A DNA stretch of 64,000 bases from Pseudomonas denitrificans (nom. rej.). GTDB taxonomy: Bacteria > Pseudomonadota > Gammaproteobacteria > Pseudomonadales > Pseudomonadaceae. Where the stretch lies: assembly GCF_008807415.1 (NCBI RefSeq), contig NZ_CP043626.1, positions 5,680,501 to 5,744,500 of the forward strand, written 5' to 3'. The position numbers and the translations under genes were made by a program. This document shows positions 1 to 12,767 of the stretch, one piece after another; within the stretch, counting starts at the first letter, position 1, and every line of letters starts with the position of its first letter. The notes under the pieces are model-generated. The model made no database searches. It had not been told where the DNA came from and worked only from the letters and a program-made list of their open reading frames with translations.

Positions 1-539
1 CCGCCTATACCGCCTTCGCCGCCCTGCTCGCCGAGGCCGCCCTGCCCATTTCCCCCGCCGAACTGCACGGCCACCTGCTCGGCCGCGTCTGCGCCGGGTC
101 TGGTTTCGACCAGGGCGAATGGCTGCAGGCCGCCGGTGAACTGCTCGGCGGCGAGCCGGGCGAGCGCCTGGGCGCGGCCTTGGGCGGCCTGCTGGGCATG
201 GTCCAGCAGGATTTCAGCCAGGGCGAGATGGCCGTGGTGCTGATGCTGCCCAATGACGATGCGCCGCTGGCCGAGCGCGCCGTGGCCCTGGGCCAGTGGT
301 GCCAGGGCTTCCTCGCCGGCTTCGGCCTGGCGCTGCGTTCCCCCAGCCTGTCCGACGAAGCCGACGAAGTGCTGCAGGACATCGCCGCCATCGCCCAGGT
401 CGGCGGCCAGCTGGAAGAATCCGAAGACGGCGAGGCCGACTACATGGAAGTGCAGGAGTACCTGCGCGTCGCCCCGCTGCTGCTGTTCTCCGAATTCGGC
501 AAGGTGCCGGCACCGGCCGAGAAACCCTCCCTGCATTGA
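1..539 (+). CDS. UPF0149/YgfB (YecA-like) family protein, 5' end outside window
   Basis: The reading frame is open from base 3 and ends at TGA 537-539, so the start codon lies upstream of the window. The visible part starts [12 protein letters not shown] and has the family's [12 protein letters not shown] motif, followed by an acidic segment ([18 protein letters not shown]) and a short C-terminal tail. This fits the UPF0149/YgfB family of about 180-190 residue cytosolic proteins of poorly defined biochemical role. It sits 8 bases upstream of pepP and is probably co-transcribed with the pepP-ubi genes, an arrangement common in gammaproteobacteria. Family assignment is confident; function is not. 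Confidence 0.88.
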   Translation, partial: AYTAFAALLAEAALPISPAELHGHLLGRVCAGSGFDQGEWLQAAGELLGGEPGERLGAALGGLLGMVQQDFSQGEMAVVLMLPNDDAPLAERAVALGQWCQGFLAGFGLALRSPSLSDEADEVLQDIAAIAQVGGQLEESEDGEADYMEVQEYLRVAPLLLFSEFGKVPAPAEKPSLH

Positions 540-547
540 GGTCGCGC

Positions 548-1882
548 ATGATCCGTATCGCCAAGTCGGAATACGCCCGTCGTCGCAAGGCGCTGATGGC
601 GCAGATGGAACCCAACAGCATCGCCATTCTCCCGGCGGCGCCGATGTACATCCGCAACCGCGACGTCGAGCACGTCTACCGCCAGGACAGCGATTTCCAG
701 TACCTCACCGGCTTCCCCGAGCCGGAAGCGGTGATGGCGCTGATCCCCGGCCGCGAGCATGGCGAGTACGTGCTGTTCTGCCGCGAGCGCGATCCGGAGC
801 GTGAACTCTGGGACGGCCTGCGCGCCGGCCAGGACGGTGCCATCGGCACCTTCGGCGCCGACGACGCCTTCCCCATCGGCGATATCGACGACATCCTTCC
901 CGGCCTGATCGAGGGGCGAGACCGCGTGTACTACGCGCTGGGCGCCAACCAGGAATTCGACCGCCGGCTGATGGACTGGATCAACGTGATCCGCTCCAAG
1001 GCGCGCCAGGGTGCGCAGCCGCCGAACGAGTTCGTCGCCCTCGACCACCTGCTGCACGACCAGCGCCTGTACAAGAGCGCCGGCGAGGTGAAGGTGATGC
1101 GCTATGCCGCGGAAGTCTCCGCCGGTGCGCACATCCGCGCCATGCAGGCCTGCCGTCCGGGCCTCTACGAGTTCCACCTGGAAGCCGAGCTGGAATACGC
1201 CTTCCGCCTGGGCGGCGCGAAGATGCCGGCCTACGGCTCCATCGTCGCCACCGGCCGCAACGCCTGCATCCTGCACTACCGGGAGAACGACGCGCAGATC
1301 AAGGACGGCGACCTGATCCTGATCGACGCCGGCTGCGAGATCGACTGCTACGCCAGCGATATCACCCGCACCTTCCCCGCCAGCGGCACCTTCAGCCCCG
1401 AGCAGAAGGCCATCTACCAGCTGGTGCTGGATGCCAACATGGCGGCCTTCGACTACATCGCTCCGGGCCGCCACTGGAACGAAGCCCACGAGGCCACCGT
1501 GCGGGTCATCACCGCCGGCCTGGTGGAGCTGGGCCTGCTCAAGGGCGACGTCGACGAGCTGATCGAGCGCGAAGCCTACAAGGCCTTCTACATGCACCGT
1601 GCCGGCCACTGGCTGGGCATGGACGTGCACGATGTCGGCGAGTACCGCGTCGGCGGCGAATGGCGCGTGCTCGAACCGGGCATGGCGATGACCGTCGAGC
1701 CGGGCATCTACATCTCCCCGGACAACACCGACGTGCCGAAGAAGTGGCGCGGCATCGGCGTGCGCATCGAGGACGATGTGGTCGTGACCAAGACCGGCTG
1801 CGAAGTGCTGACCAATGGCGTGCCGAAAACCGTCGCCGAGATCGAAGCGCTGATGGCCGAGGCCAAGGCCCAGGCCGCCTGA
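548..1882 (+). CDS. pepP: Xaa-Pro aminopeptidase (aminopeptidase P II)
   Basis: This is a cytosolic metallopeptidase that removes an N-terminal residue preceding proline. The 444-residue product matches the usual family length. An N-terminal creatinase-like domain (SEYARRRKALMAQM) is followed by the pita-bread catalytic domain. Metal ligands are visible as DAGCEIDCYASDITRTF (two Asp), HRAGHWLGMDVHDVGEY (His), TVEPGIYIS (Glu) and GVRIEDDVVV (Glu). ATG 548 was chosen because upstream in-frame codons run back into the preceding gene and the protein starts at the conserved MIRIAKSEY. The stop is one base before ubiH, indicating an operon. Confidence 0.96.
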   Translation: MIRIAKSEYARRRKALMAQMEPNSIAILPAAPMYIRNRDVEHVYRQDSDFQYLTGFPEPEAVMALIPGREHGEYVLFCRERDPERELWDGLRAGQDGAIGTFGADDAFPIGDIDDILPGLIEGRDRVYYALGANQEFDRRLMDWINVIRSKARQGAQPPNEFVALDHLLHDQRLYKSAGEVKVMRYAAEVSAGAHIRAMQACRPGLYEFHLEAELEYAFRLGGAKMPAYGSIVATGRNACILHYRENDAQIKDGDLILIDAGCEIDCYASDITRTFPASGTFSPEQKAIYQLVLDANMAAFDYIAPGRHWNEAHEATVRVITAGLVELGLLKGDVDELIEREAYKAFYMHRAGHWLGMDVHDVGEYRVGGEWRVLEPGMAMTVEPGIYISPDNTDVPKKWRGIGVRIEDDVVVTKTGCEVLTNGVPKTVAEIEALMAEAKAQAA

Positions 1883-1883
1883 C

Positions 1884-3068
1884 ATGCAACGTACGCAACT
1901 GGCCATCATCGGTGGCGGACTCGTCGGCGCAAGCCTTGCGCTGATCCTCCAGGCCGGCGCCCGCGCGCGCGGCTGGCAGATCGTGCTGATCGAGCCCTTC
2001 GCCCCCGGCGATGCCTACCAGCCCAGCTATGACGCGCGTTCCTCGGCGCTGTCCTTCGGCAGCCGGCAGATCTACGAGCGCCTGGGGCTCTGGCAACAGA
2101 TATCGCAGCGCGCCGAACCCATCACCCAGATCCACGTCTCCGACCGCGGCCGCTTCGGCGCCGCGCGCCTGACGGCGGTGGAAGAGGGCGTTCCCGCTCT
2201 CGGCTACGTGGTGGAGAACGCCTGGCTCGGCCAGTGCCTGTGGCACGCGCTCGATCCGGAAGTGGTGAGCTGGCGCTGCCCGGCCGAAGTGCGCCGGATG
2301 GATGCACTGGGCGACGGCTACCGCCTGACCCTGGACGACGACTCGCAGCTCGACTGCGACCTCGCCGTACTGGCCGACGGCGGCCGCTCCGGCCTGCGCG
2401 AGCAACTGGGCATCAACGTGCGCTCCTCGTCCTACGGGCAGACCGCGCTGATCGCCAACATCAGCCCGTCCGAGGCCCATCGCGGGCAGGCCTTCGAACG
2501 CTTCACCGAAAACGGCCCGCTGGCCCTGCTGCCGCTACCGGAAAACCGCTGCGCGCTGGTCTGGACCCGCAACGGCAGTGACGCCGAGCGCCTGCGCGAG
2601 CTGTCCGACGCGGCCTTCCTGGCCGAACTGCAGGACGCCTTTGGCTATCGCCTGGGCACCTTGCGCCAGGTTGGCGTGCGCTATGGCTACCCGCTGAGCC
2701 TGACCGAGGCCGACGAGCAGATTCGCCCGCACCTCGTCGTGCTGGGCAACGCCGCCCACAGCCTGCATCCGATTGCCGGGCAGGGCTTCAACCTGTCGCT
2801 GCGCGATGCCAAGGCCCTGGGCGATTGCCTGTTGCAGGAAGAGGCCGCGCCGGGCGATTTCGCCGTGCTGCAGCGCTACCTGGATGGCCAGCGCCTGGAC
2901 CAGCAAATGACTGTCGGTTTCTCCGACCGCGTCACCCGCCTGTTCTCCAATGCCCAGCCGTTGCTGGCCACCGGCCGCAACATCGGCCTGCTCGGCCTCG
3001 ACCTGCTGCCACCGGCCAAGCGCTGGTTCGCCCGCCAGGCCATGGGCCTGGGCGCCCGACCGGTCTGA
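1884..3068 (+). CDS. ubiH: 2-octaprenyl-6-methoxyphenol hydroxylase (FAD monooxygenase)
   Basis: This FAD-dependent aromatic hydroxylase of ubiquinone biosynthesis probably acts on C1 of the ring in the membrane-associated Ubi complex. The 394-residue protein has the N-terminal Rossmann motif [13 protein letters not shown], a middle DG segment ([13 protein letters not shown]), and the C-terminal flavin motif [17 protein letters not shown], which is typical of UbiH rather than UbiI. It follows pepP with a one-base gap and precedes a small hotdog-like gene. Assignment to ubiH over other UbiH/UbiI/VisC relatives rests on that motif and gene order. Confidence 0.93.
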   Translation: MQRTQLAIIGGGLVGASLALILQAGARARGWQIVLIEPFAPGDAYQPSYDARSSALSFGSRQIYERLGLWQQISQRAEPITQIHVSDRGRFGAARLTAVEEGVPALGYVVENAWLGQCLWHALDPEVVSWRCPAEVRRMDALGDGYRLTLDDDSQLDCDLAVLADGGRSGLREQLGINVRSSSYGQTALIANISPSEAHRGQAFERFTENGPLALLPLPENRCALVWTRNGSDAERLRELSDAAFLAELQDAFGYRLGTLRQVGVRYGYPLSLTEADEQIRPHLVVLGNAAHSLHPIAGQGFNLSLRDAKALGDCLLQEEAAPGDFAVLQRYLDGQRLDQQMTVGFSDRVTRLFSNAQPLLATGRNIGLLGLDLLPPAKRWFARQAMGLGARPV

Positions 3069-3072
3069 GTCG

Positions 3073-3555
3073 ATGCAAGCACGCAAGAGCCCGCACCGCG
3101 CCCGCCTGCTGCGCATCGGCCTGAACCTCTACCCGCCTTACCTCGGCGCCGGAGTGCGAGTGCGCCACATCAGCGCGGATTTCCGCGAGATCCGCGTGAA
3201 GATGGGCCTGAACCTGTTCAACCGCAATTACGTCGGCACGCAGTTCGGCGGCAGCCTGTACAGCATGACCGACCCGTTCTTCATGCTGATGCTGATGGAG
3301 AACCTGGGGCGCGACTACATCGTCTGGGACAAGGCTGCCAACATCGAATTCGTCAGCCCCGGCAAAGGGCCGGTGTATGCCGATTTCCGTATCGACCAGC
3401 ACCTGCTCGACGACATCCGCGAGCAGACCGCCACGGGCGAGAAATACCTGCCGCGCCTGCACGCCGAGGTGCGTGACGGCGAAGGCACCCTGGTGGCGCG
3501 GGTGCAGAAGACCCTGTACGTCCGGCTCAAGCCGCGCGCGCGGCAGGCCGCTTGA
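3073..3555 (+). CDS. DUF4442-type hotdog-fold protein (thioesterase-like)
   Basis: A 160-residue cytosolic protein that resembles DUF4442 hotdog proteins, relatives of acyl-CoA thioesterases. Visible segments are the N-terminal helix ([17 protein letters not shown]), the central [19 protein letters not shown] that corresponds to the hotdog helix, and a beta-rich C-terminus ending [16 protein letters not shown] 3073, four bases after the ubiH stop, gives the expected length. It is embedded between the two ubiquinone hydroxylase genes and probably shares their transcript. A thioesterase activity is inference from fold only. Confidence 0.85.
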   Translation: MQARKSPHRARLLRIGLNLYPPYLGAGVRVRHISADFREIRVKMGLNLFNRNYVGTQFGGSLYSMTDPFFMLMLMENLGRDYIVWDKAANIEFVSPGKGPVYADFRIDQHLLDDIREQTATGEKYLPRLHAEVRDGEGTLVARVQKTLYVRLKPRARQAA

Positions 3556-3605
3556 ATTTCGATGCCCGCGCAGGTGCTGCGCGGGCCGCTGAAGAAGGAA
3601 CGCAC

Positions 3606-4823
3606 ATGCACGCGGATCTGGTTATCGTCGGGGCGGGAATGGTCGGCAGCGCGCTGGCCCTGGCCCTGGAAGGCAGCGGGCTGGATATCCTGCTGCTCGA
3701 CGGCTCGCCGCTGAGCGTCAAGCCGTTCGACCGCGAAGCGCCCTTCGAACCGCGCGTCAGTGCGCTGTCCGAGGCCAGCCGGCGCATCCTCCAGCGCCTG
3801 CACGCCTGGGACGGCATCGCCGCACGGCGCGCCGAGCCCTACTGCGAGATGCAGGTGTGGGACGGCTCGGGGACCGGGCAGATCCACTTCAGCGCCGCCA
3901 GCGTGCATGCCGAGATGCTCGGCCACATCGTCGAAAACCGCGTGGTACAGGACGCCCTGCTGGAGCGTCTGCATGACTCCGCCCTCGGCCTGCTGCCCAA
4001 TGCGCGCCTGGAGCAGCTGCGCCACTCCGGCGACGACTGGCTGCTGAGCCTTTCCGACGGCCGCGAAATCCGTACCCCCCTGGTGGTTGCCGCCGACGGC
4101 GCCAACTCCGCGGTACGCCGCCTGGCCGGCTGCGCCACCCGCGAGTGGGATTACCTGCACCACGCCATCGTCACCAGCGTGCGCTGCGAGAAGCCGCACC
4201 AGGCCACCGCCTGGCAGCGTTTCACCGACGACGGCCCGCTGGCCTTCCTGCCGCTGGCGAAAGAGGGCGACGCACACTGGTGCTCGATCGTCTGGTCGAC
4301 CACCCCGGAGCAGGCGGAAAAGCTCATGGCGCTGGACGACGAAGGCTTCTGCAAGGCTCTGGGCCTCGCCTTCGAGCAGCGCCTGGGCGCCATCGAGCAT
4401 GCCGACCGCCGCCTGTGCATCCCGCTGCGCCAGCGCCACGCCAAGCGCTACGTGGAGCCGGGGCTGGTGCTGATCGGCGACGCCGCGCACACCATCCACC
4501 CGCTGGCCGGGCAGGGCGTGAACCTGGGCTTCCTGGATGCCGCGGTGCTTGCCGAGGTGATCGAGCATGCCCACGCCCGTGGCGAGAACATTGCCGAGGA
4601 ACGTGTGCTGAGCCGCTACGAACGTCGCCGTATGCCGCACAACCTGGCGATGATGGCGGCGATGGAAGGCTTCCAGCGCCTGTTCCAGGCCGACCCGCTG
4701 GCGGTGCGCTGGCTGCGCAACGCCGGGCTGCGCCTGGTGGACAAGCACCATGAGGCCAAGGGCGTGTTCGTGCGCCAGGCGCTGGGGCTGTCGGGGGACT
4801 TGCCGAATCTGGCGCGGGTGTGA
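3606..4823 (+). CDS. ubiI: UbiI/VisC-family FAD-dependent ubiquinone hydroxylase
   Basis: The second FAD monooxygenase of the cluster is 405 residues. It has the FAD motif LVIVGAGMVGSALAL at the N-terminus, the middle VVAADGANSAVRRLAG, and the C-terminal GDAAHTIHPLAGQGVNLGF. The GDAAH variant and position after ubiH suit the C5-hydroxylase UbiI (formerly VisC) of ubiquinone biosynthesis. ATG 3606 follows a GAAGGA-type ribosome site and places the dinucleotide-binding motif at the extreme N-terminus; an in-frame upstream ATG at 3552 lacks such spacing. UbiF-like C6 activity cannot be excluded from sequence. Confidence 0.9.
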   Translation: MHADLVIVGAGMVGSALALALEGSGLDILLLDGSPLSVKPFDREAPFEPRVSALSEASRRILQRLHAWDGIAARRAEPYCEMQVWDGSGTGQIHFSAASVHAEMLGHIVENRVVQDALLERLHDSALGLLPNARLEQLRHSGDDWLLSLSDGREIRTPLVVAADGANSAVRRLAGCATREWDYLHHAIVTSVRCEKPHQATAWQRFTDDGPLAFLPLAKEGDAHWCSIVWSTTPEQAEKLMALDDEGFCKALGLAFEQRLGAIEHADRRLCIPLRQRHAKRYVEPGLVLIGDAAHTIHPLAGQGVNLGFLDAAVLAEVIEHAHARGENIAEERVLSRYERRRMPHNLAMMAAMEGFQRLFQADPLAVRWLRNAGLRLVDKHHEAKGVFVRQALGLSGDLPNLARV

Positions 4824-4890
4824 TCAGGGCGCCCGCGACCCCAAACCGCACCCCATCGAAACACCCCGACACAAACGCGCGGCTCGTTAG

Positions 4891-4913
4891 CAAATGAGGT
4901 TCCTTATCATTTG
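4891..4913. promoter_or_regulatory. Fur-box-like palindrome upstream of the iron-binding protein gene
   Basis: A perfect inverted repeat CAAATGA-N9-TCATTTG lies 30 bases upstream of the ATG of the ferric-iron binding protein gene. The size, AT-rich arms and TCATT core resemble Pseudomonas Fur operators, and the downstream gene is an iron transporter component. This suggests iron-repressed transcription. Confidence 0.6.
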
Positions 4914-4943
4914 AGGGATATCTTTCCCGTAAAGGACACGCCC

Positions 4944-5945
4944 ATGCTCGCGCGCAAAGGTCTTCTCGCCACCCTCCTGCTGGCCGCCCTCGGTAGCACC
5001 GCCCAGGCCGCCGACGAAGTGGTGGTCTACTCCTCGCGCATCGACGAGCTGATCAAGCCGGTGTTCGACGCCTACACCGAGAAGACCGGGGTGAAGATCA
5101 AGTTCATCACTGACAAGGAAGCGCCGCTGATGGCGCGGATCAAGGCCGAAGGCGCCAATACCCCGGCCGACCTGCTGCTCACCGTGGATGCCGGGAACCT
5201 CTGGCAGGCCGAGAAGATGGGCATCCTGCAGCCTTTCGATTCGCCGACCCTGGATGCCAACATCCCGCCGCAGTATCGCTCCGGCACCGACAGCTGGACC
5301 GGCCTGTCGCTGCGCGCACGGACCATCGCCTATTCGACCCAGCGGGTGAAGCCCGAGGAACTGTCGACCTACGAAGAGCTGGCCGATGCGAAGTGGGAAG
5401 GCCGCCTGTGCCTGCGCACCGCGAAGAAGGTCTACAACCAGTCGTTGACCGCGACCCTGATCGAGACCCATGGCGCCGAAAAGACCGAGGAAATCCTCAA
5501 GGGCTGGGTGAACAACCTGGCGACCGACGTGTTCTCCGACGACAACGCGCTGCTGCAGGCCATCGCCGCCGGCCAGTGCGACGTCGGCATCGTCAACACC
5601 TACTACTACGGCCGTATGCACAAGGACAATCCGCAGCTGCCGGTGAAGCTGTTCTGGCCGAACCAGGGCGACCGTGGCGTGCACGTCAACCTGTCGGGCA
5701 TCGGCCTGACCAAGCACGCGCCGCACCCGGAAGCCGCGAAGAAGCTGGTGGAGTGGATGACCGGGCCGGACGCCCAGTCGCTGTTCGCCGGCATCAACCA
5801 GGAATTCCCGGCCAACCCGAAAGTGGCGCCGTCGCAGGAAGTGGCGGCCTGGGGTGAGTTCAAGGCCGACAGCATCCCGGTGGAAATCGCCGGCAAGCGT
5901 CAGGCCGAAGCGATCAAGCTGATGGATCGCGCCGGCTGGAACTGA
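4944..5945 (+). CDS. hitA: Ferric-iron ABC transporter, periplasmic substrate-binding protein
   Basis: This periplasmic binding protein of the FbpA/HitA family captures Fe(III) and delivers it to the permease encoded downstream. The 333-residue precursor has a signal peptide ([17 protein letters not shown], cleavage near residue 23), then [19 protein letters not shown], which opens the family's first lobe. The C-terminal region carries the paired tyrosines typical of iron coordination (NTYYYGRM). The start at 4944 gives the signal peptide directly; the in-frame ATG-less codons upstream overlap the Fur-box-like palindrome. The symbol is by similarity; fbpA is equally used. Confidence 0.92.
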   Translation: MLARKGLLATLLLAALGSTAQAADEVVVYSSRIDELIKPVFDAYTEKTGVKIKFITDKEAPLMARIKAEGANTPADLLLTVDAGNLWQAEKMGILQPFDSPTLDANIPPQYRSGTDSWTGLSLRARTIAYSTQRVKPEELSTYEELADAKWEGRLCLRTAKKVYNQSLTATLIETHGAEKTEEILKGWVNNLATDVFSDDNALLQAIAAGQCDVGIVNTYYYGRMHKDNPQLPVKLFWPNQGDRGVHVNLSGIGLTKHAPHPEAAKKLVEWMTGPDAQSLFAGINQEFPANPKVAPSQEVAAWGEFKADSIPVEIAGKRQAEAIKLMDRAGWN

Positions 5946-5952
5946 CCGGAAT

Positions 5953-5974
5953 CCGGCGCCTCAACGGGCGCCGG
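5953..5974. terminator. GC-rich hairpin at convergent gene ends
   Basis: An 8-bp perfect inverted repeat CCGGCGCC / GGCGCCGG with a 6-base loop covers the stop of the antisense gene and the end of hitA. No T-run follows, so intrinsic termination is uncertain. Confidence 0.35.
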
Positions 5975-6299
5975 CATCGTCCGAATGGCTGACGGAGAGT
6001 GCCTTGTCCTCACCGCTCAGCAGGCAGATGAATTCGCCGTCGGACTGCTCGCCCCGACGCAGTTGCGCGACCAGCCGCTTGCTCGCCGTCTGACCGTCGA
6101 CCGAGCCTTCATAGGCTTCCTCGCGGATCGAGCCCGGCTCGATCCAGGTCTGCTGCCAGCGCTCCTGCAGCTGCGGGTCCGCGGCGACCTTGCCGATGGC
6201 CATGGCCAGGCAGGATTCGACAGGGGTGGGTTCGTCGGCCAGGGCCAGGCTGCAGAGCGGCAACAGCAGCAGGCCGGACAGGCGGCAGAGTGACGACAT
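5961..6299 (-). CDS. Small secreted hypothetical protein, antisense between hitA and hitB
   Basis: A 112-residue protein with a clear signal peptide (LLLLPLCSLALA, predicted cleavage before DEPTP). The mature part of about 90 residues has two cysteines (VESCLAM and EFICLLS) that could form a disulfide, and an amphipathic middle containing WQQTWIEPGSIREEAY. I do not recognise a family. The start ATG 6299 gives the signal peptide; a longer upstream frame encodes only basic non-conserved sequence. It is convergent with hitA and divergent from the permease gene, and so splits the iron transporter genes. Confidence 0.72.
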   Translation of the reverse strand: MSSLCRLSGLLLLPLCSLALADEPTPVESCLAMAIGKVAADPQLQERWQQTWIEPGSIREEAYEGSVDGQTASKRLVAQLRRGEQSDGEFICLLSGEDKALSVSHSDDAGAR

Positions 6300-6472
6300 G
6301 GGACTTTTTCCTTGGGGACGGCGGTGGCAGAGTGGCCGATTCGACCGCTGTACCTTGCGCTTTATCCCTGCCAGGTGAGGATCGGGCGAATTCGATTTCA
6401 ATGAGGGAAATTTCCGACGGTAGCCCGGCGGAACTTCCCACGACCCCCTGATGTTCTGGAAACACCCAACGC

Positions 6473-8092
6473 ATGCGCGCCAACCGCTGGTACCCCATCA
6501 CTTTCGCCGTCGCCGCCCTGGTCCTGCTGCCCATCAGCGTCCTGCTGCTGAGCTGGGCCCAGATCGACCGCGAAATCTGGTCGCACCTGTGGGAAACCCA
6601 GATGACGCGCCTGCTGGGCAATACCCTGGTGCTGGTGGCCGGCGTGGGCGTTGGCGTGACCGTGCTGGGCGTCAGCCTGGCCTGGCTCACCAGCCTCTGC
6701 GAATTCCCCGGCCGGCGCTGGCTGGACTGGGCGCTGATGTTGCCCTTCGCGGTGCCTGCCTATGTGCTGGCGTTTGTCTTCGTCGGTCTGCTGGACTTCT
6801 CCGGCCCCGTGCAGACGCTGCTGCGCGAGTGGTTCGGCAGCGGCCTGCGGCTGCCGCGCGTACGCTCCACCGGCGGCGTGATCACGGTGCTGGTGCTGGT
6901 CTTCTATCCGTATGTCTACCTGCTCGCGCGAACCGCCTTCCTTGCCCAGGGACGCGGGCTCATGGAAGCGGCGCGGGTGCTCGGGTTGTCGCCGCTGGCG
7001 GCCTTCTGGCGCGTCGCCCTGCCGATGGCCCGGCCGGCCATCGGCGCCGGGCTGGCGCTGGCGATCATGGAGACCCTGGCGGATTTCGGCACCGTCTCGG
7101 TGTTCAACTTCGATACCTTCACCACTGCTGTCTACAAGACCTGGTACGGCTTCTACAGTCTCTCCAGCGCCACCCAGCTGGCCAGCCTGCTGTTGCTGTT
7201 CGTCATGCTGGTGCTGCTCGGCGAGCGCTACAGCCGTGGCCGCAGCGGCGTGCCCAGCGAGCGTCCGCGCGGCGCGGCGCTGTACCGGCTGCACGGCTGG
7301 AAGGCCTTCGCCGCCAGCGCCTGGTGCCTGCTGGTGTTCGCCTGCGCCTTCGTCATCCCGGTGCTGCAGCTGGTGGTCTGGGTCTGGCAGAAGGGCCGCT
7401 TCGACCTCGATGAGCGCTACTGGGGCCTGATCCTGCACAGCCTCTACCTGGGCGGCTTCGCGGCGGTACTGACGGTGGCCGTGGCGCTGCTGCTGGCTTT
7501 CGCCCGGCGCCTGTCGCCGACGCCGGCGGTGCGCTCGGCGGTGGGTATTTCCAACCTCGGCTATGCGCTGCCCGGCTCGGTGCTGGCGGTGGCGATCATG
7601 CTGGCCTTCAGTTGGCTGGATAATCACGCGGTGATCCCGCTCTCCGGCGCCCTGGGCGGCGCCGGCAAGCCGCTGCTGCTGGGCAGTCTCGGGGCGTTGC
7701 TGGTGGCCTACCTGATCCGTTTCATGGCGGTGGCCTACAACCCGCTGGAAGGCGCGCTCGCCAGGATTCGCCCATCGCTACCGGAAGCGTCCCGCAGCCT
7801 GGGTGTCGGCGGCGCCGGCCTGTTCCTGCGCGTCTATCTGCCGCTGCTGCTGCCGGGTGCGCTGAGCGCTGCGCTGCTGGTGTTCGTCGATGTGCTCAAG
7901 GAGATGCCGGCGACCTTGCTCATGCGCCCGTTCGGCTGGGACACCCTGGCCGTGCGCGTCTTCGAGATGACCAGCGAGGGCGAGTGGGCGCGCGCCGCGC
8001 TGCCTGCGCTGACGCTGGTGCTGGTGGGCCTGTTCCCGGTGATCGGCCTGATCCGTCGCTCCGCGCGCCAGAGCGGTTCTTCGCGGCCCTGA
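6473..8092 (+). CDS. hitB: Ferric-iron ABC transporter permease (fused two-domain)
   Basis: A 539-residue inner membrane permease of the FbpB/HitB type, in which two ABC permease domains are fused to give about 12 transmembrane segments. The first half carries an EAA-type loop around [20 protein letters not shown] and the second around [20 protein letters not shown], both expected contact sites for the ATPase. No ATPase gene is adjacent, so the energising subunit must be encoded elsewhere. It is separated from hitA by 527 bases containing an antisense gene, so it may need its own promoter. ATG 6473 gives a short basic N-terminus before the first membrane segment. Confidence 0.92.
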   Translation: MRANRWYPITFAVAALVLLPISVLLLSWAQIDREIWSHLWETQMTRLLGNTLVLVAGVGVGVTVLGVSLAWLTSLCEFPGRRWLDWALMLPFAVPAYVLAFVFVGLLDFSGPVQTLLREWFGSGLRLPRVRSTGGVITVLVLVFYPYVYLLARTAFLAQGRGLMEAARVLGLSPLAAFWRVALPMARPAIGAGLALAIMETLADFGTVSVFNFDTFTTAVYKTWYGFYSLSSATQLASLLLLFVMLVLLGERYSRGRSGVPSERPRGAALYRLHGWKAFAASAWCLLVFACAFVIPVLQLVVWVWQKGRFDLDERYWGLILHSLYLGGFAAVLTVAVALLLAFARRLSPTPAVRSAVGISNLGYALPGSVLAVAIMLAFSWLDNHAVIPLSGALGGAGKPLLLGSLGALLVAYLIRFMAVAYNPLEGALARIRPSLPEASRSLGVGGAGLFLRVYLPLLLPGALSAALLVFVDVLKEMPATLLMRPFGWDTLAVRVFEMTSEGEWARAALPALTLVLVGLFPVIGLIRRSARQSGSSRP

Positions 8093-8204
8093 GAATCGGC
8101 CGTCGGACAAGCTGTCCAGAGTCCTGCCATGCGACTACAATGCGCGCGTTTCGTGCGGGCCGTACTCGCGCTCCGCACCCGCCTCGCCCGGAAGGAGAAC
8201 ACCC

Positions 8205-9286
8205 ATGGGACAGCGCACGCCGCTCTATGATTTGCACGTCGCCCTCGGCGCCAAGATCGTCGATTTCGGCGGTTGGGACATGCCGTTGCACTACGGTTCG
8301 CAAGTCGAAGAGCACCACCAGGTACGTCGCGATTGCGGCGTGTTCGACGTTTCCCACATGACCGTGGTCGACGTCACCGGTCCGCAGGCCAAGGAATACC
8401 TGCAGCGACTCCTGGCCAACGACGTCGAACGACTGCAGGTTCCGGGCAAGGCGCTGTACAGCGGCATGCTCAACGAACGCGGCGGGGTGGTCGACGACCT
8501 GATCGTCTACCTCGGCGTGTACGGCTATCGCGTGGTGGTCAACGCCTCCACCCGCGACAAGGACATGGCCTGGATGCAGGCCCACACCGAAGGCTTCGAC
8601 GTCACCCTGACCGAGCGCGCGGACCTCGCGATGCTCGCCGTGCAGGGCCCCAACGCCCGCGACAAGACCGCCGAACTGGTCACCCCTCGCGCGCCGCGCT
8701 GATCCGCGAACTCAAGCCCTTCCAGGGCAAGGCCGACGGTGACTGGTTCATCGCCCGCACCGGCTATACCGGCGAAGACGGCCTGGAAATCATGCTGCCG
8801 GCCGTTGAGGCGCAAGGCTTCCTCAACGACCTGGTCGGCGCCGGTATCTCCCCGGCGGGCCTGGGCGCACGCGATACCCTGCGCCTGGAAGCCGGGATGA
8901 ACCTCTACGGCCAGGACATGGACGAAGACGTCACCCCGCTGGCCGCCAACATGGGCTGGACCATTGCCTGGGAACCCGAAGACCGCGACTTCATCGGCCG
9001 CAAAGCCCTGGAAGCGCAGAAGGCTGCCGGTGATGCGCCCAAGCTGGTCGGCCTGGTGCTGGAGGAGCGCGGCGTGCTGCGCGCCCACCAGGTGGTTCGC
9101 GTTGCCGGCGTCGGCGACGGCGAGATCACCAGCGGAAGTTTCTCCCCCACGCTCGGCAAGTCCATCGCCCTGGCCCGCGTGCCGGCGGCCACCGGCGACC
9201 GCGCCGAAGTGGAAATCCGTGGCAAGTGGTACCCGGTTCGCGTCGTTCAGCCGAATTTCGTGCGTCATGGCAAAGCCCTGATCTAA
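8205..9286 (+). pseudogene. gcvT: Glycine cleavage system T protein (aminomethyltransferase), frameshifted
   Basis: GcvT transfers the methylene group from the H-protein-bound intermediate to tetrahydrofolate. Two frames together encode a full 360-residue protein. Frame 1 runs 8205-8702 and begins [17 protein letters not shown]. The rest continues in another frame from about 8688 ([21 protein letters not shown]) to TAA 9286. Inserting one G after the CCT at 8685-8687 restores the expected [11 protein letters not shown] junction near residue 162. The start has a GGAAGGAGAA ribosome site. As written the product would be a 165-residue truncated fragment. The rest is intact, which points to a recent mutation or a sequencing/assembly error in a GCGCGC tract. 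Confidence 0.9.
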
Positions 9287-9353
9287 ATTGCATGATCTAA
9301 CTTAGAAGAGGGCGGCATCGCCGCCCGTCGCCCAGTCCTCGAGGAACAACAAG

Positions 9354-9743
9354 ATGAGCAATATCCCCGCCGACCTGCGTTACGCCGCCAGCCACGAGTG
9401 GGCGCGCCTGGAAGCCGACGGTACCGTGACCGTGGGCATCTCCGACCATGCTCAGGAAGCCCTGGGCGACGTGGTCTTCGTCGAACTGCCGGAAGTGGGC
9501 AAGACCCTCGCCGCCGGCCAGGAAGCCGGTGTCGTCGAGTCGGTGAAAGCCGCTTCGGACATCTACGCCCCGGTGGGCGGCGAAGTCATCGCCGTCAACG
9601 ACGTGCTGGCCGACACCCCCGAAGAAGTGAACAACGACCCGTACGGTTCCTGGTTCTTCAAGCTCAAGCCGAGCAACCCGGCCGAGCTGGACAAGCTCCT
9701 CGACGCCGCCGGCTACCGCGCTGCCAGCGACGCCGACGCGTAA
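9354..9743 (+). CDS. gcvH: Glycine cleavage system H protein
   Basis: The lipoyl carrier of the glycine cleavage complex shuttles the aminomethyl group between P and T proteins. The 129-residue protein is the normal length. The lipoylation site is Lys65 in [13 protein letters not shown], and the N-terminal SHEWARLE strand and C-terminal [14 protein letters not shown] are typical. A GAGGAACAAC ribosome site precedes ATG 9354. It lies between gcvT and gcvP and is the only intact gene of the three. Confidence 0.97.
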   Translation: MSNIPADLRYAASHEWARLEADGTVTVGISDHAQEALGDVVFVELPEVGKTLAAGQEAGVVESVKAASDIYAPVGGEVIAVNDVLADTPEEVNNDPYGSWFFKLKPSNPAELDKLLDAAGYRAASDADA

Positions 9744-9758
9744 GACACTGCTGTAAAC

Positions 9759-9792
9759 ACAGGCCTCGACTCGTCGGGGCCTGTTCTTTTTT
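9759..9792 (+). terminator. Intrinsic terminator after gcvH
   Basis: A hairpin with ACAGGCC / GGCCTGT arms is followed by TCTTTTTT. It lies between gcvH and gcvP and could attenuate readthrough into gcvP. Confidence 0.8.
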
Positions 9793-9819
9793 ACGGACCG
9801 ACCTTTCGAGACCGTGGCC

Positions 9820-12695
<2,876 letters not shown>

Positions 12696-12730
12696 GCCGT
12701 GCGCTGAAGTGACTGTGCGCTGAACGAAAT

Positions 12731-12752
12731 AGCCGCCTTCGGGCGGCTTTTT
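12731..12752 (+). terminator. Intrinsic terminator after gcvP
   Basis: AGCCGCC-TTCG-GGCGGCTTTTT is a stable tetraloop hairpin with a T-run, 36 bases after the gcvP stop. Confidence 0.9.
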
Positions 12753-12767
12753 CATTGGGCTTTTCCC

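Noticed and set aside
8093..8204. A glycine riboswitch upstream of gcvT.
   Set aside because: The 112-base gap is short and I could not find the paired aptamer core; only a possible TACAAT -10 near 8136 is seen.
8684..8705. Programmed frameshifting in gcvT and gcvP.
   Set aside because: No slippery heptamer or pseudoknot is apparent, and programmed frameshifting is not known for either gene; a one-base deletion explains both.
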